NCBI GenBank assembly: GCA_031278845.1
Contig: JAITJQ010000057.1
Coordinates: 1-6,448, forward strand
DNA: 6,448 nt
Origin: Puniceicoccales bacterium
Lineage (GTDB): Bacteria; Verrucomicrobiota; Verrucomicrobiia; Opitutales; LL51
Reading direction: 5' to 3'
The notes beneath the pieces were generated by a model. The model made no database searches, had not been told where the DNA came from, and saw only the letters and a list, made by a program, of their open reading frames with translations. Of the stretch, positions 4,692 to 6,448 are shown piece by piece. Every line of letters starts with the position of its first letter. Within the stretch, counting starts at the first letter, position 1. The position numbers and the translations under genes are program-made.

Positions 4692-5525
4692 TTGGCAACG
4701 ATTTCGAAAGTCTTTTTCCGTTGTTTTATTGTATTGATCGCCGTCCTGTTTTTTCAAAAAAAGTCCTTTGATCCGAAGTTGTTTTTACAATCAATTGCGG
4801 TTCCATTTTTAGCGGTTGACTCTAGGATTAGGCAAGAGGTCAATGAAATTTTACTGCGAACGGAGTCGCGGGAAAGTTTGATTGAAATTTGTAAGGAATT
4901 GATCAATGAGAATTTAACATTAAAATTGCAATCACAAAAGGATCAAGGTTTAAGGGAGCGACTAGAAAATCTCGAAGAATTACTGCAAATTGGGAAAAAA
5001 ACTCCATATCAAAAAGTTTACGCACGAGTAATTAAGCGAGAAACTTCCGCATGGTTTGAATCGATCGTTGTAAACGGAGGGAGTAAAGGAGGCGTCAAAG
5101 TGAATGCGTTAGTAATTGCGCGGGATCATATCGTTGGAAAAGTCGTAGAAGTTTCGGATCAGTTTTCGGTGGTTGCATTGACATCGAGCCCCAAATTTCG
5201 TCTAGCGATTCAATTCGAAAATTTTGCGGTACCACTAGTTTTTAATGGCGGCGGAAGCAGTTTACAAAAAAATAATATAGGTAAACTCGCGTTCAAGGCC
5301 TCTGGGATTGTGAAAAATATTCCCACAGGTGTTCGAGAAAGTTTACGGAATGGAGCGAAAATTTTCGCAGCATCGTTGGCTAACACAGATTTCAATGTAC
5401 CCCTAGGGAATATTGTTAAGCTACAGGAACAAGCGGATGGAGTGTTTTTACAGGCAACGATCGATCTTCCGGAAATTACCCATAATCTACGGGAAATACT
5501 CATCATCATCCCCTATGATTTATAA
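4692..5525 (+). CDS. mreC: Rod shape-determining protein MreC
   Basis: Bitopic inner-membrane protein whose periplasmic part links MreB to the elongation complex and activates PBP2. The 277-residue protein has a single membrane segment (about 7-21, F-F-R-C-F-I-V-L-I-A-V-L-F-F), a charged dimerising coiled coil (about 48-98, E- and L-rich) and a C-terminal beta domain from about 107. That domain opens with the family signature A-R-V-I-K-R-E-T-S-A-W-F and N-G-G-S-K-G-G-V-K-V, then G-K-V-V-E-V-S. The start is taken as TTG 4692, six bases after the mreB stop; no ATG is available early in this frame. An out-of-frame ATG at 4687 opens only 16 codons. It overlaps the next gene by 11 bases. Confidence 0.92.
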   Translation: MATISKVFFRCFIVLIAVLFFQKKSFDPKLFLQSIAVPFLAVDSRIRQEVNEILLRTESRESLIEICKELINENLTLKLQSQKDQGLRERLENLEELLQIGKKTPYQKVYARVIKRETSAWFESIVVNGGSKGGVKVNALVIARDHIVGKVVEVSDQFSVVALTSSPKFRLAIQFENFAVPLVFNGGGSSLQKNNIGKLAFKASGIVKNIPTGVRESLRNGAKIFAASLANTDFNVPLGNIVKLQEQADGVFLQATIDLPEITHNLREILIIIPYDL

Positions 5526-5997
5526 AAAACAGTTTCATCAATTACCCTATAATACCAAAAGGAAAACCGTTTTTCGATTTTTGCTCTTATTTTTCCTGGA
5601 ATTTTTAGCCAATAAATTGTTTATTCAATATGGATTATCGGTTATCATTTTCCCATTTTTCTGGTTGATTTTTGCGAAAAAATATTTCAATTTCCATATA
5701 GGGTTAGGGCTATTTAGTATTGGATTTGTATTCTATTTTTGTTTTTATTATTTAACATTTCTTCAGCTTTTATTTACGGCAATTGCCATGTTTTATGGGG
5801 CACATCTTACCGATATCGATAAGTTTTCCGCTTTCTTAACCCTTCTTATTCAAAATCTTTTATTTACATTTTTTGATTTTGATTTCAATTCTAGCGCACT
5901 TATTCAATCTTTTCTACTTTCACTACTATGTATTGCGCTTGTTAATATAGACCTCGTCTCTACAAATGCACGTCAACACGAAACGGTCTTTCTGTAA
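5515..5997 (+). CDS. mreD: Probable rod shape-determining protein MreD
   Basis: A 160-residue, very hydrophobic protein in the position of mreD. I see about six likely membrane segments: 19-36, 38-54, 62-80, 81-95, 104-122 and 128-146. The N-terminus is basic and cytoplasmic-looking (K-K-x-x-x-x-L-P-Y-N-T-K-R-K). Length and topology match MreD, a weakly conserved integral membrane partner of MreC and RodA; the assignment relies mostly on gene order. The ATG at 5515 lies within the last codons of mreC, so translation is probably coupled. The frame is open further upstream inside mreC, but that part is a shadow. The gene is markedly more AT-rich than mreB, due largely to Phe, Leu, Ile and Tyr codons. 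No rodA or PBP2 gene follows; the operon ends here. Confidence 0.72.
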   Translation: MIYKKQFHQLPYNTKRKTVFRFLLLFFLEFLANKLFIQYGLSVIIFPFFWLIFAKKYFNFHIGLGLFSIGFVFYFCFYYLTFLQLLFTAIAMFYGAHLTDIDKFSAFLTLLIQNLLFTFFDFDFNSSALIQSFLLSLLCIALVNIDLVSTNARQHETVFL

Positions 5998-6008
5998 TTG
6001 AAATTTGA

Positions 6009-6115
6009 GCAAGTAAGGGGAATTTTTCCCCTTGCAACCCAAGACCAAGGGATCCATCCCTTAGTCCTGGGGTTGCGGTTTGATCCAGTGGCACTGCCAC
6101 TGGATCAAACCGCAG
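6009..6115. repeat. Three-palindrome repeat ABC, right copy, inverted
   Basis: The order is C', B', A', so this is the reverse complement of 3492-3596. C': 6015-6022 with 6026-6033 (AAGGGGAA stem). B': about 6036-6052 with 6057-6074, with a bulge and two C-A/A-C mismatches that become G-T pairs on the other strand. A': 6074-6093 with 6095-6114, a 20-bp perfect stem with the same GGTTTGATCCAGTGGC core but a different centre (CACTG instead of CTTCG). It begins 11 bases after the mreD stop and precedes the operon terminator. Confidence 0.85.
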
Positions 6116-6126
6116 AATTAAAAACT

Positions 6127-6165
6127 AGCCCTCGTCGCTTCGCGACGAGGGCTGCACTTTTTTTT
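6127..6165 (+). terminator. Intrinsic terminator of mreBCD
   Basis: A 12-bp perfect stem AGCCCTCGTCGC (6127-6138 with 6142-6153) with a TTC loop is followed by GCAC and then eight Ts (6158-6165). It is the first simple terminator after mreD and marks the likely operon end, leaving a 3' untranslated region that contains the ABC repeat. Confidence 0.82.
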
Positions 6166-6300
6166 ATTACAGTAAATCAAAATTTATTCGAAATTTTACC
6201 GCCTGTAATTTACGCATTATTTTGAAGAAAAAAATTGAACATTTTGTTTTTTGCTGCGTCTTATAGGTACTGGTTAAATGTATTCCTTTTATAACCTTGG
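6166..6300. other. AT-rich interval without a recognisable gene
   Basis: No convincing coding frame, tRNA or rRNA is visible here; the longest ATG frame near 6278 runs 13 codons. TTGAAC (6235-6240) followed by TCTTAT (6259-6264, spacing 18) is a weak promoter candidate. Because a clean terminator follows at 6301-6327, a short untranslated transcript from about 6270 is possible but not demonstrated. Confidence 0.3.
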
Positions 6301-6327
6301 AGCGCTACGAACTTCGTAGCGCTTTTT
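6301..6327 (+). terminator. Intrinsic terminator with no visible gene in front
   Basis: AGCGCTACGAA (6301-6311) pairs perfectly with TTCGTAGCGCT (6313-6323), and a five-T run covers 6323-6327. On the minus strand no T-run follows the stem, so it works in the plus direction. The nearest upstream gene, mreD, already has its own terminator at 6127-6165. Confidence 0.7.
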
Positions 6328-6362
6328 CATTCATAGATTTTTCCGGTAATTTTCTCTGTTGC

Positions 6363-6448
6363 CCAGGGGGGCTCCGCCCCCTGGCCCCCCCGCAAGGAGT
6401 CATGGACTCCTTGACCACCTTCGGCGGCCGAGCCCGGCGCGTTCCGCG
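6363..6448 (+). repeat. T-element, third copy, cut by the window end
   Basis: This copy matches 3361-3440 in the same orientation: a CCAGGGGG stem (6363-6370 with 6377-6384) around GCTCCG, then CAAGGAGTC (6393-6401) with GACTCCTTG (6405-6413) as a perfect 9-bp hairpin, then CTTGACC (6410-6416) and CGGCCGAGC (6425-6433). The closing arms and T-run would lie beyond the window. Unlike the other two copies, it does not directly follow a gene. Confidence 0.75.

Noticed and set aside
3492..6115. Composite transposon made of insertion sequences around mreBCD
   Set aside because: The flanking repeats are only about 105 bp of palindromes and encode no transposase; no target-site duplication is evident.
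5998..6225. A 75-codon plus-strand frame starting right after mreD
   Set aside because: It starts at a TTG and runs through the ABC repeat and the terminator hairpin; there is no gene-like sequence outside the repeat.

Overview
This window looks like a piece of a bacterial chromosome from a compact genome of moderate to low GC. All the core genes are ordinary housekeeping genes: the end of an ATP synthase operon, a superoxide dismutase, a WalJ/YycJ-type metallo-hydrolase and the mreB-mreC-mreD cell-shape genes. A rod-shaped or elongating Gram-negative-type bacterium is implied by MreBCD. The MreB wording and the secreted ankyrin-repeat protein would fit a host-associated member of the PVC/Verrucomicrobiota group. 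That assignment is a guess from general resemblance, not something the window proves.

Layout. Bases 1-440 (+) hold the last codons of a probable atpD and all of atpC. Bases 441-963 have no full gene. They hold a 36-codon signal-peptide-like remnant on the minus strand (502-612) and a dense run of hairpin repeats (679-957). Bases 964-1695 (-) encode a secreted ankyrin-repeat protein. It diverges from a probable SOD promoter (1763-1790) that drives a Mn/Fe superoxide dismutase (1858-2526), followed 24 bases later by an MBL-fold hydrolase (2551-3339). Bases 3340-3641 are repeats: a large terminator-like element (3361-3485), then a block of three palindromes (3492-3596). The operon mreB (3642-4685), mreC (4692-5525), mreD (5515-5997) follows with almost no spacing. 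Bases 5998-6448 hold an inverted copy of the three-palindrome block (6009-6115), a strong terminator (6127-6165), a second terminator with no gene in front of it (6301-6327), and the beginning of another terminator-like element (6363-6448).

The most unusual content is the repeat family. Two modules recur. Module ABC is three adjacent palindromes of about 105 bp. It lies in opposite orientations on either side of mreBCD, with a decayed A palindrome at 741-780. Module T is a GC-rich hairpin, then a CAAGGAG hairpin, then a long nested stem ending in a T-run. It sits just after the stop codons of the ankyrin gene and the MBL gene, each time in the direction of that gene's transcription, so it probably serves as their terminator. 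In each complete copy the CAAGGAG hairpin shares bases with the stem of the terminator, so the two cannot form fully at once.

The second notable point is the minus-strand remnant at 502-612. Its signal peptide matches that of the ankyrin protein (shared I-L-W-[ST]-M-A core), and both are preceded by a similar TTGACAT...TATA-AAT motif. This suggests a family of secreted proteins of which one member has been reduced to its signal peptide. None of the seven gene starts has a convincing, well-spaced Shine-Dalgarno sequence.
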